DNA from: Candidatus Sodaliphilus limicaballi
GTDB taxonomy: Bacteria; Bacteroidota; Bacteroidia; Bacteroidales; Muribaculaceae
NCBI GenBank assembly: GCA_018065815.1
Contig: JAGHSP010000405.1
Coordinates: 1-6,016, forward strand
Direction: 5' to 3'
Length of the DNA: 6,016 bases
The notes below the pieces were generated by a model. That model was not told the origin of the DNA. It did not search any database and worked only from the letters and a program-made list of their open reading frames with translations. This document shows, in pieces, positions 1-6,016 of this stretch (position 1 is the first letter of the stretch; every line of letters starts with the position of its first letter). A program made the position numbers and the translations under genes.

Positions 1-27
1 CATCACTGAAAAGACAATTTTTTTTAC

Positions 28-35
28 TATCTTTG
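28..35 (+). promoter_or_regulatory. Putative -7 promoter element of ffh
   Basis: The sequence TATCTTTG is a perfect match to the Bacteroidetes primary sigma factor -7 consensus TAnnTTTG. It lies about 45 bases before the ffh start codon, so transcription would begin near 41-44 and leave an AT-rich leader of about 40 bases. No clear TTTG is present at the -33 position; the region there reads ACTGAA. The -7 match is seen directly; promoter activity is inferred. Confidence 0.6.
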
Positions 36-80
36 CACTCAATTATGTACATTATTGAAAAAAAATAAAAATTAGGATAT

Positions 81-1409
81 ATGTTTGACAATTTAACAGA
101 GAAACTTGAACGGTCATTTAAACTGCTCAAGGGACAGGGCCAGATCACAGAGATCAACGTGGCCGAGACTCTTAAAGAGGTGCGTCGCGCGCTTATCGAT
201 GCCGACGTTGAGTATAAGGTAGCAAAACAGTTTGTCGATACAGTTAAGGCCAAGGCAATGGGTGCCAACGTGATCAACGCCCTCAAGCCTAGCGAGCTCA
301 TGGTGAAAATCGTGCATGACGAACTTGCCGAGCTCATGGGTGGCGAGGCTGTGGGTCTCAACATCGAGGCACAGCCTGGCAAGCCCGCTATCATCCTGAT
401 GGCCGGTCTCAATGGTGCCGGTAAGACAACCATGAGCGGTAAGCTCGCCCTCATGCTCAAGAACCAGAAGCGCAAACCGCTGCTTGCTGCCTGCGATACC
501 TTCCGCCCCGCTGCGATGGAGCAGCTGCGCGTGCTCGCCGAGCAGGCCGAGGTGCCCATCCACCTGGAGCAGGGTGCTACCGACCCCGTGGCAGTGGCAT
601 TGAATGCCATCGAGCAGGCTAAAGCCGAAGGGCACGACGTGGTTATCGTCGATACCGCAGGCCGCCAGTCTATCGACGAGGAACTCATGGTGCAGATCAG
701 GAACCTCAAGGACGCCGTCAACCCCAGCGAGACATTGCTGGTTATCGACGCGATGATCGGCCAGGAGGCTGTGAACACCGCCAAGATTTTCAACGAGCGC
801 CTCGAGATCGACGGCGTGATCCTCACCAAGCTCGATGGTGACACCCGTGGTGGTGCTGCCCTCTCGGTGCGTCACACCGTGAACAAGCCCATCAAGTTTG
901 TGGGTATAGGCGAGAAACTCGATGCCATCGACCCCTTCCGCCCCGCCGGTATGGCCGACCGCATCCTGGGCATGGGTGATATCGTTTCGTTCGTTACACG
1001 CATGCAACAGCAGTATGACGAGGAAGAGGCTCGCAAGCTGCAGAAAAAACTTGCCAAGAACCAGTTTGACTTCGATGACTTCCTCAAACAGATAGGCCAA
1101 ATCAAGAAGATGGGTAACATCAAGGACCTCGCGTCGATGATCCCCGGCGTGAGCAAGGCAATCAAGGACGTTGAAATCGACGACAACGCATTCAAGGGCA
1201 TTGAAGCCATCATCTACTCTATGACCCCCTACGAGCGCAAGCACCCCGAGGTGATCAACGGCTCACGTCGCCAGCGCATCGCCAAGGGTAGCGGAACCAG
1301 CCTGCAAGAAGTGAACCGACTGCTCAAGCAGTTTGAGGCTACGCGCAAGATGATGCATCAGGTTTCTACAATGAAGAATCCAATGAAGATGATGCGCGGC
1401 CGCCGCTGA
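81..1409 (+). CDS. ffh: Signal recognition particle GTPase Ffh (SRP54 homologue)
   Basis: Ffh binds SRP RNA and the signal sequences of nascent inner-membrane and secreted proteins, then docks the ribosome at the receptor FtsY with reciprocal GTP hydrolysis. The 442-residue protein has the full family layout. An N-terminal helical bundle spans about residues 1-90, including the LKEVRRALIDADVEYKVAKQ stretch. The G domain spans about 100-298, with P-loop GLNGAGKTT (109-117), DTFRPAA (139-145), DTAGR (191-195), TKLDGD (249-254) and GIGEK (275-279). The methionine-rich M domain spans about 300-442, with the RNA-binding SRRQRIAKGSGT helix at 395-406 and a basic, Met-rich tail. The length is normal for bacterial Ffh. 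The ATG is chosen because MFDNLTEKL is the usual N-terminus; only a weak AGGA lies just upstream, as is common in Bacteroidetes. A promoter element precedes the gene and a strong hairpin follows it, so it is probably monocistronic. The P-loop has Asn where many Ffh proteins have Gln, which is not expected to impair function. Confidence 0.98.
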   Translation: MFDNLTEKLERSFKLLKGQGQITEINVAETLKEVRRALIDADVEYKVAKQFVDTVKAKAMGANVINALKPSELMVKIVHDELAELMGGEAVGLNIEAQPGKPAIILMAGLNGAGKTTMSGKLALMLKNQKRKPLLAACDTFRPAAMEQLRVLAEQAEVPIHLEQGATDPVAVALNAIEQAKAEGHDVVIVDTAGRQSIDEELMVQIRNLKDAVNPSETLLVIDAMIGQEAVNTAKIFNERLEIDGVILTKLDGDTRGGAALSVRHTVNKPIKFVGIGEKLDAIDPFRPAGMADRILGMGDIVSFVTRMQQQYDEEEARKLQKKLAKNQFDFDDFLKQIGQIKKMGNIKDLASMIPGVSKAIKDVEIDDNAFKGIEAIIYSMTPYERKHPEVINGSRRQRIAKGSGTSLQEVNRLLKQFEATRKMMHQVSTMKNPMKMMRGRR

Positions 1410-1423
1410 TTTTTCAACAAACT

Positions 1424-1470
1424 AGAAGTTCTGGATTATTTAGATGTTCTAGATGGTCCAGAACTTTTTT
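1424..1470 (+). terminator. Long hairpin plus T tract after ffh; terminator or attenuator
   Basis: Perfect 10-base inverted repeats AAGTTCTGGA (1426-1435) and TCCAGAACTT (1457-1466) are followed by TTTT (1467-1470). Pairing continues inward through 1436-1444 with 1448-1456 (six Watson-Crick pairs and three G-U), leaving a three-base loop at 1445-1447. It also extends two pairs outward (1424-1425 with 1467-1468, one of them G-U, using part of the T tract). The result is a nearly continuous stem of about 21 base pairs. It lies 14 bases after the ffh stop and has the T tract only on the + side, which fits an intrinsic terminator for ffh. The next start codon is six bases beyond the T tract, so the same structure may also control that gene. 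Confidence 0.8.
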
Positions 1471-1475
1471 AGAAG

Positions 1476-3809
1476 ATGAATATACGCTTGCACCTATCGC
1501 TCTTGCTGTACCTCATGTGTACACTTGCTGTCGCCACGCCTTTGTCGCGGCAACAGGCCCTTATGCGCGTGCAAGCTGTGCTGGGCCGTGAAGTGGCTGC
1601 GGCAAGGGCTCCGCTGGCGGCACGAGCAAACCAAGCCACATCTCCCTACTACATCTTCGGCGGCGAGAACTCGTTTGTCATCGCATCGGGCGACGACCGC
1701 CTTCCGGCAGTGCTAGGTTATAGCGACAACAGCGTCATCGACCCTAACGACATGCCCGAGGGACTGAAACTGCTGCTTGAACAATATGAGCACATGACAG
1801 CCACCGGCACTACCTACAAGCATAACTCCGGCACACTGCCAGGACATGCCATTGCGCCATTGATCAAGACTCGATGGGGACAACTCGCCCCGTTCAACAA
1901 GATGTGCCCTGCACTAGACACGCTGGGCAATCATGCCAACACCGGCGGCGTGGCAACTGCCATGGCACAAATCATGAGGTTCTTCTACTGGCCTAGCAGG
2001 ACTACTATTGACTTACCGGCCTACATTTCCTACGACCTAATGATAGAAGTGCCTGCTATCGAGAACGAGCCTTTCCCGCTGTGGAACAACATCAAGGAAT
2101 ACTACTACGCCACCGACATCGACTCAACTGCCGTGGCAGTAGCCCAACTGATGAGGTTTTGCTCACAATCGGTCAAAACCAACTTCAGCACCAGTTCCAC
2201 ATCAACGCTGGCCAACGCTGTGCCGGCACTGGTAAACTACTTCAACTATGCCAACACCGCCCGCTACGTTCAACGCAAGCAATTCACCGCACAGCAATGG
2301 GCGCAGATGCTTCGCAACGAGATTGCAACACGCCGGCCTGTCATCTACCGCGCACAGCGGCACGATGGCGTGGGACAGGCGTTTCTGTGTGATGGCATCG
2401 ACGAGAATGGCCTGGTGCACATCAACTGGGGATGGCAAGGCAGCGGAGACGGATATTTCAGACTCACCGAAATCAACCCCAACGACTCCATTGGCAGCAA
2501 CGCCTATGGGCTAGAAGCAGCCATGGTGATAGGCATTCAATCTACCAAATTCATCGACCCCGCTCCCGTTCCCAACGTGCTGTCGTTCCACAGCTTGTCG
2601 CTGCCCCTAACGCAGTACACACGCCCGTCTTCCAGCGATGCCTTCGACGGAGTCATCATCAACGGACGCTTCACTAACGCCACATTCACCATCGACAACT
2701 TCGACCTGGGATTTGCCTTGCACGACAGTTCGGGCAACTGCGTCAAGACGTTCTCATGTGCCACTATCAACAAATTAGCGCCCACCTATGGCGTGACGCG
2801 CGACTGGACCGTGAACATAGGTTCCGACCTCGCGCCTGGCCACTACTCCATCAGGCCGGTGAGCCGTGTGAGCGGCAGTGAGCAGTGGCATTTGTGCACA
2901 GGCAGCGATGGCTACTGGATTGACGCCCATGTTGACGGCAACGTCCTCACTCTCGTGCCCCAAGGCAATGCCGCGCCGGGGCTCGTGAGAATCGACAACG
3001 TGACCATGACAGGAACGATGCAGGCAAGACGTGCTGTTGAGGCTTCCGTTTCGGTAACCAACATAGGCAAGCGCGAATTCAATTACATCTACCTGCTTCT
3101 CGACGGCACCTGTGTCACAGCAGCGACTTGCGAAATGGCGCAGGGCGACAGAGACTCGGTGACGATGCGCTTCACACCCGCCGAGGCGGGAAACCACGAG
3201 GTGATGCTGGCACTCGACCGCAATGGCGAGTCACCGTTGTGGCACGGCAACGTCAACACAATAGACCCAGTGAATGCCCAACTGGAATTCAGCAACATGA
3301 AACTAGCCGACATGCGAACAGGGCGCATCATCGTGAGCGGCACAATGAGCGTCACCGCCAAGGTGACCAACAAGGGCACACAGCCCTTTGACGATGTGGT
3401 TGTTGCACAATTCTACCGGCAGACCACCAAACGCGACAGCGTGCTACACGCCACCTGCACACAGGCTTTAAAACTGGCTCCTGGCGAGGCGGCTACGATA
3501 ACGATCAATGCCGAACACCTCAACGGCGACGAACTGTATAACGTGGCATTGGGCTACTATGACGCATCCACGCTGGTGCATGCCATCTCATCGCCTTTCT
3601 ACACCATGCTGGGCGACCTCAAAGCCGGTGACCTCAATGGTGACCGGGCTATCGACATCAAAGACGTGAGCCTGCTCATCAACGAACTGCTGGGACGACC
3701 GCCCATCATGGACTATGAAGGCCGGCAAGACGTCAACAACGACGGTTCTGTAGATGTGAACGACCTCAATCGCAACATCAACACCGTACTAGGCAAGGAC
3801 TACAAATAG
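1476..3809 (+). CDS. Secreted C10 (streptopain-like) peptidase homologue with C-terminal dockerin; catalytic residues missing
   Basis: This 777-residue protein has the layout of C10 cysteine peptidases but is probably inactive. Residues 1-20 form a signal peptide, likely cut after LAVA. Residues about 22-108 match the Spi/propeptide domain (YYIFGG, SFVIASGDDRLPAVLGYSD). Residues about 127-355 are the C10 domain: APLIKTRWGQLAPFN, ATAMAQIM, RPVIY, CDG and HINWGWQGSGDGYFRL are all kept. The nucleophile motif TGCVATA reads TGGVATA (Gly158) and the histidine motif GHAF reads GQAF (Gln301), so both members of the Cys-His pair are absent. Two Ig/CARDB-like beta domains appear to follow (about 503-597 and 603-700). 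A type I dockerin at 715-777 has two Ca-binding loops (Asp719-Asp730 and Asp752-Asp763). The first ATG is required for the signal peptide; the next Met (residue 14) would destroy it. AGAAG is the only ribosome-site-like sequence, and a terminator-like hairpin sits immediately upstream. There is no T9SS-type tail and no convincing lipobox. Family membership is secure; loss of protease activity is inferred from the two residues, and the biological role is unknown. Confidence 0.92.
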   Translation: MNIRLHLSLLLYLMCTLAVATPLSRQQALMRVQAVLGREVAAARAPLAARANQATSPYYIFGGENSFVIASGDDRLPAVLGYSDNSVIDPNDMPEGLKLLLEQYEHMTATGTTYKHNSGTLPGHAIAPLIKTRWGQLAPFNKMCPALDTLGNHANTGGVATAMAQIMRFFYWPSRTTIDLPAYISYDLMIEVPAIENEPFPLWNNIKEYYYATDIDSTAVAVAQLMRFCSQSVKTNFSTSSTSTLANAVPALVNYFNYANTARYVQRKQFTAQQWAQMLRNEIATRRPVIYRAQRHDGVGQAFLCDGIDENGLVHINWGWQGSGDGYFRLTEINPNDSIGSNAYGLEAAMVIGIQSTKFIDPAPVPNVLSFHSLSLPLTQYTRPSSSDAFDGVIINGRFTNATFTIDNFDLGFALHDSSGNCVKTFSCATINKLAPTYGVTRDWTVNIGSDLAPGHYSIRPVSRVSGSEQWHLCTGSDGYWIDAHVDGNVLTLVPQGNAAPGLVRIDNVTMTGTMQARRAVEASVSVTNIGKREFNYIYLLLDGTCVTAATCEMAQGDRDSVTMRFTPAEAGNHEVMLALDRNGESPLWHGNVNTIDPVNAQLEFSNMKLADMRTGRIIVSGTMSVTAKVTNKGTQPFDDVVVAQFYRQTTKRDSVLHATCTQALKLAPGEAATITINAEHLNGDELYNVALGYYDASTLVHAISSPFYTMLGDLKAGDLNGDRAIDIKDVSLLINELLGRPPIMDYEGRQDVNNDGSVDVNDLNRNINTVLGKDYK

Positions 3810-3837
3810 CTGCTTAACAGAGCACAGTTTTAATTAT

Positions 3838-3861
3838 TTTGCTATCATTCAGCAAGTTTTT
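3838..3861 (+). terminator. Weak terminator-like hairpin after the C10-like gene
   Basis: TTGCT (3839-3843) and AGCAA (3851-3855) form a short stem with a seven-base loop, extendable by one T-G pair. TTTTT follows at 3857-3861. The stem is short and AT-rich, so it would be a weak intrinsic terminator at best. Its T tract overlaps the promoter-like TTTG of the next gene. Confidence 0.35.
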
Positions 3862-3889
3862 GACATAATTTGATTATCTTTACATTTTG
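3859..3889 (+). promoter_or_regulatory. Promoter-like region upstream of the LRR gene
   Basis: TTTG at 3859-3862 resembles the Bacteroidetes -33 element. Two near matches to TAnnTTTG follow: TATCTTTA (3875-3882) and TACATTTT, followed by G (3881-3889). The second is spaced 18 bases from the TTTG, close to the usual spacing; the first is too close. Neither is perfect. The AT-rich leader from here to the ATG at 3927 has no strong Shine-Dalgarno site, as is typical for the phylum. Promoter assignment is inferred from motif and position. Confidence 0.4.
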
Positions 3890-3926
3890 CATTAGTATAT
3901 ATTAGACAAACACTAAATAATAGTAT

Positions 3927-6016
3927 ATGAAGAAACTATATTTTAGCCTTATAATGATGGTTGTCGCAGTCCAGGCATGGGCAGTGGCAGCAGTGGGTAC
4001 CACCTTCAGCGTCGGAGACCTCACTTATCGAGTGATGAGCACGGGCGACAGCGAGACCTACCCCAGGGTTTATGTTACCGGCCTCAGCTCAACCGGTTCA
4101 AGCACATCGGACCTTGCACTTGCCATACCTACAAACGTAACTTACAATAGCACCGTTTACTATGTCGATGAAATTACTTCCTCGGCATTCAAGGGCAAAA
4201 CCAATATCAAGTCGGTAAACATCAAGTATGGCGTCAGGGCGATCGCTGCCAATGCCTTTGAGAACTGTACCAGCATGACTTGGGCGAGTATGCCCAGTTC
4301 GATGTACTTCATTTACAGCAAGGCGTTTGCCGGCTGCAGCAAGTTGACAAAGGTTTACTATGCTCTTGCCGACCCCACTGGCCGTGTCATCAACAACGAT
4401 GCATTCCCCAGCAACTCCGGCATGACGCTGTATGTGCCCAAGACCAATCCCAACTCGGTGCATCTGTACAAGAATTTATCTCCATTCGCAAAGTTTGCCA
4501 CGGTTACAAAGTCAAACCAGGCCTATGACATGTATTACAACACGGGCGAGTACATGTGTGTCACCGACTCCCCCGCCAAGGGCAAGAGCGGAAAGGCGAC
4601 CCTGGTGGGCTTCAACCCCAGTGCAAACAAGGTGGTTGACGGCACCCTGAGCCTTACCAGCAAGAATGTGAGCTTCGGCGGCTATACCTTTGCCGTGACC
4701 GCCGTTGCCGACAGTGCCTGCCTCAATGTCACCGGCCTCAAGAAAATCGACATCGCCGGAGCATCGGCGCTCACCACCATAGGCACCAGGGCATTTGCCG
4801 GCTGTACCGCTCTTGAATCGGTCACACTCAACGAGGGACTGAACAAAATAGGCAACTATGCCTTCTACAAGTGCAGCGCACTGCCCACGATTCAAATCCC
4901 GGCTTCGGTAACAAGCGTGGCAAGCAACTTCGTGGACCAGTGCACCAACCTCTTTTCTATCAGCGTGACCAGCGGCAACAAGAATTACTTATCAAACAGC
5001 GGTATCCTCTATAACAATGGCGGTACCACCCTGCTGCGCTGTCCGCCTGCATGGGCTGGCACACTCACCGACGACCGTTTCCCGTCATACTGCCAGGAGA
5101 TAGGATCGCAGGCATTTGCCGATTGCAACACGATTATCAATGTCTATTTGCCTTACGGTGTGAAAAAAATAGGCTATAAAGCATTCTCGGGCAGTAGTAT
5201 TGAACTGGTTAGAATCCCCAGTTCAGTAACCGAGATGGGCGATTACACATTCTATAACTGTACAAGCCTCTCCGACCTGTACATCAACGTCGCAACACCA
5301 CCCGCCATCACCAGCAACACATTCCTCAACTGCAAGAAGACCAAGCTTGTGTGTCCCTGGGGTAGATCAACTGCATATAAAAGCGCCGACTACTGGAAGA
5401 CATGGAGTTCATTCTATGTAGGTGCCTACGACCTGAGTGACAAGAACTTCATCTCCACGGCAGGCAAATTGCTCAGCACCTACAGCCGCTACACAGTGGT
5501 CAGCACCGAGCCCCAGGACATCAACGGCACCATCTATAGCGGACGTGCCCATCTGGTTATAAACAATAGTGCCACCACTACCAGCACCTTAAATGTGCCC
5601 GAGTACGTCACATCTAACGACGGCCGCAAGTTTGCCGTTACCTGCTTTGACGATATGGGTAATGCGCAACCCTATGATTTCAAGGTGAACCTTGGCGTTA
5701 ATATCGACACCATAAGTGCCCAAGCTTTCAAGAACCAAACCCACCTCACACAGGTGACTCTCAATCCCAACATCAAGGTGATTGACACCGAGGCATTCTC
5801 TGGCTGCACCAATCTCGCGAGCGACTTCCTCCTGCCCTACGGCACAAAATATCTGGGACAACGAGTCTTTGCCAACACCGCTGTCAAGAAGATACTCATC
5901 CCCTCGACGTGCAACATGGGATTTTATATGCTTGACAACTGTTCTAAACTCGAAGAGTTGTATATGAATTACACTTACGCAACAGGCAAGCACATGAACG
6001 TATACACCTTTACCAA
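3927..6016 (+). CDS. Secreted BspA-like leucine-rich repeat protein (partial, 3' end outside window)
   Basis: An open frame starts at ATG 3927 and continues without a stop to the window edge, giving 696 complete codons. Residues 1-19 are a signal peptide (MKKLYFSLIMMVVAVQAWA), so the protein is exported. The rest contains BspA-type (LRR_5) repeats with the pattern AF-x-x-C-x-x-L, then V-x-(I/L)-P-x-x-V-x-x-I-x-x-x-AF. Clear blocks are at about 87-185, 289-390, 396-493 and 600-696. The segments near 168-185 (LYVPKTNPNS) and 474-493 (LVCPWGRSTAYKSADYWKTW) match the capping piece that commonly ends BspA repeat blocks. Between the blocks, non-LRR beta-rich segments begin near residues 25, 200 and 511 and appear related to each other. 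BspA-like proteins mediate binding to host matrix proteins or other cells in some species; the ligand here cannot be read from sequence. Any C-terminal anchoring or sorting domain is outside the window. The gene has its own promoter-like region and is probably transcribed separately from its neighbour. Confidence 0.9.
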   Translation, partial: MKKLYFSLIMMVVAVQAWAVAAVGTTFSVGDLTYRVMSTGDSETYPRVYVTGLSSTGSSTSDLALAIPTNVTYNSTVYYVDEITSSAFKGKTNIKSVNIKYGVRAIAANAFENCTSMTWASMPSSMYFIYSKAFAGCSKLTKVYYALADPTGRVINNDAFPSNSGMTLYVPKTNPNSVHLYKNLSPFAKFATVTKSNQAYDMYYNTGEYMCVTDSPAKGKSGKATLVGFNPSANKVVDGTLSLTSKNVSFGGYTFAVTAVADSACLNVTGLKKIDIAGASALTTIGTRAFAGCTALESVTLNEGLNKIGNYAFYKCSALPTIQIPASVTSVASNFVDQCTNLFSISVTSGNKNYLSNSGILYNNGGTTLLRCPPAWAGTLTDDRFPSYCQEIGSQAFADCNTIINVYLPYGVKKIGYKAFSGSSIELVRIPSSVTEMGDYTFYNCTSLSDLYINVATPPAITSNTFLNCKKTKLVCPWGRSTAYKSADYWKTWSSFYVGAYDLSDKNFISTAGKLLSTYSRYTVVSTEPQDINGTIYSGRAHLVINNSATTTSTLNVPEYVTSNDGRKFAVTCFDDMGNAQPYDFKVNLGVNIDTISAQAFKNQTHLTQVTLNPNIKVIDTEAFSGCTNLASDFLLPYGTKYLGQRVFANTAVKKILIPSTCNMGFYMLDNCSKLEELYMNYTYATGKHMNVYTFT

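Noticed and set aside
405..431. Asn instead of Gln in the Ffh P-loop (GLNGAGKTT) as a possible functional oddity
   Set aside because: All nucleotide-binding residues are present, and from memory Asn here is not unusual in Bacteroidetes Ffh, so it was not reported as a finding.
114..1244. A long open frame of 376 codons on the - strand opposite ffh
   Set aside because: It lies entirely within the well-supported ffh gene, has a His/Leu/Val-rich composition typical of antisense reading of biased codons, and shows no recognisable motif.
2775..3379. Open frames on the - strand within the C10-like gene
   Set aside because: They overlap coding sequence whose product is recognisable on the + strand, and they show no family motifs or start signals of their own.
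1515..3809. Alternative start of the C10-like gene at Met14, which would give more room between hairpin and start
   Set aside because: Starting there would remove most of the hydrophobic signal peptide, which is a clear and expected feature of this secreted family.
3808..3830. TGCT/AGCA short inverted repeat just after the C10-like gene as a terminator
   Set aside because: The stem is only four base pairs and is not followed by a clean T tract; the hairpin at 3838-3861 is the better, though still weak, candidate.
4098..4895. Several open frames on both strands inside the LRR gene
   Set aside because: The + strand frame from 3927 has a signal peptide and LRR motifs throughout; the others are shadows of it.

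Overview
The window looks like chromosomal DNA from a gut-type member of the Bacteroidales, most likely near Muribaculaceae or Prevotellaceae. This rests on the protein families (a C10 peptidase homologue with a Spi-type N-terminal domain and a BspA-like leucine-rich repeat protein), AT-rich intergenic DNA around moderately GC-rich genes, and a perfect TAnnTTTG promoter element of the Bacteroidetes type. No marker here fixes the genus.

Three genes lie on the + strand. From left to right: (1) a promoter and the complete ffh gene for the SRP GTPase (81-1409); (2) a 66-base gap filled almost entirely by a long hairpin with a T tract (1424-1470); (3) a complete gene for a secreted, dockerin-bearing, C10-peptidase-like protein (1476-3809), whose ATG begins six bases after the T tract; (4) a 117-base AT-rich gap with a weak terminator-like hairpin and promoter-like elements (3810-3926); (5) the 5' part of a secreted BspA-like LRR protein gene (from 3927), which runs off the right edge. 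No RNA gene, CRISPR array, insertion sequence or phage signature was seen, and no gene-free stretch exceeds 120 bases.

The most notable observation is that the C10-like protein keeps the fold signatures of the family but has lost both catalytic residues. The nucleophilic Cys of the TGCVATA motif is Gly158, and the catalytic His of the GHAF motif is Gln301. The 777-codon frame is otherwise intact. It therefore looks like a secreted pseudoprotease carrying two Ig-like domains and a C-terminal dockerin, rather than a working streptopain-type enzyme.

Functionally, ffh is a housekeeping gene of co-translational membrane targeting. The two downstream genes encode exported proteins with binding-type architecture (dockerin, Ig-like domains, LRRs). 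The hairpins and separate promoter-like signals suggest three separate transcription units, or at most read-through coupling, rather than one operon. A functional link between the two exported proteins is only inferred from adjacency.
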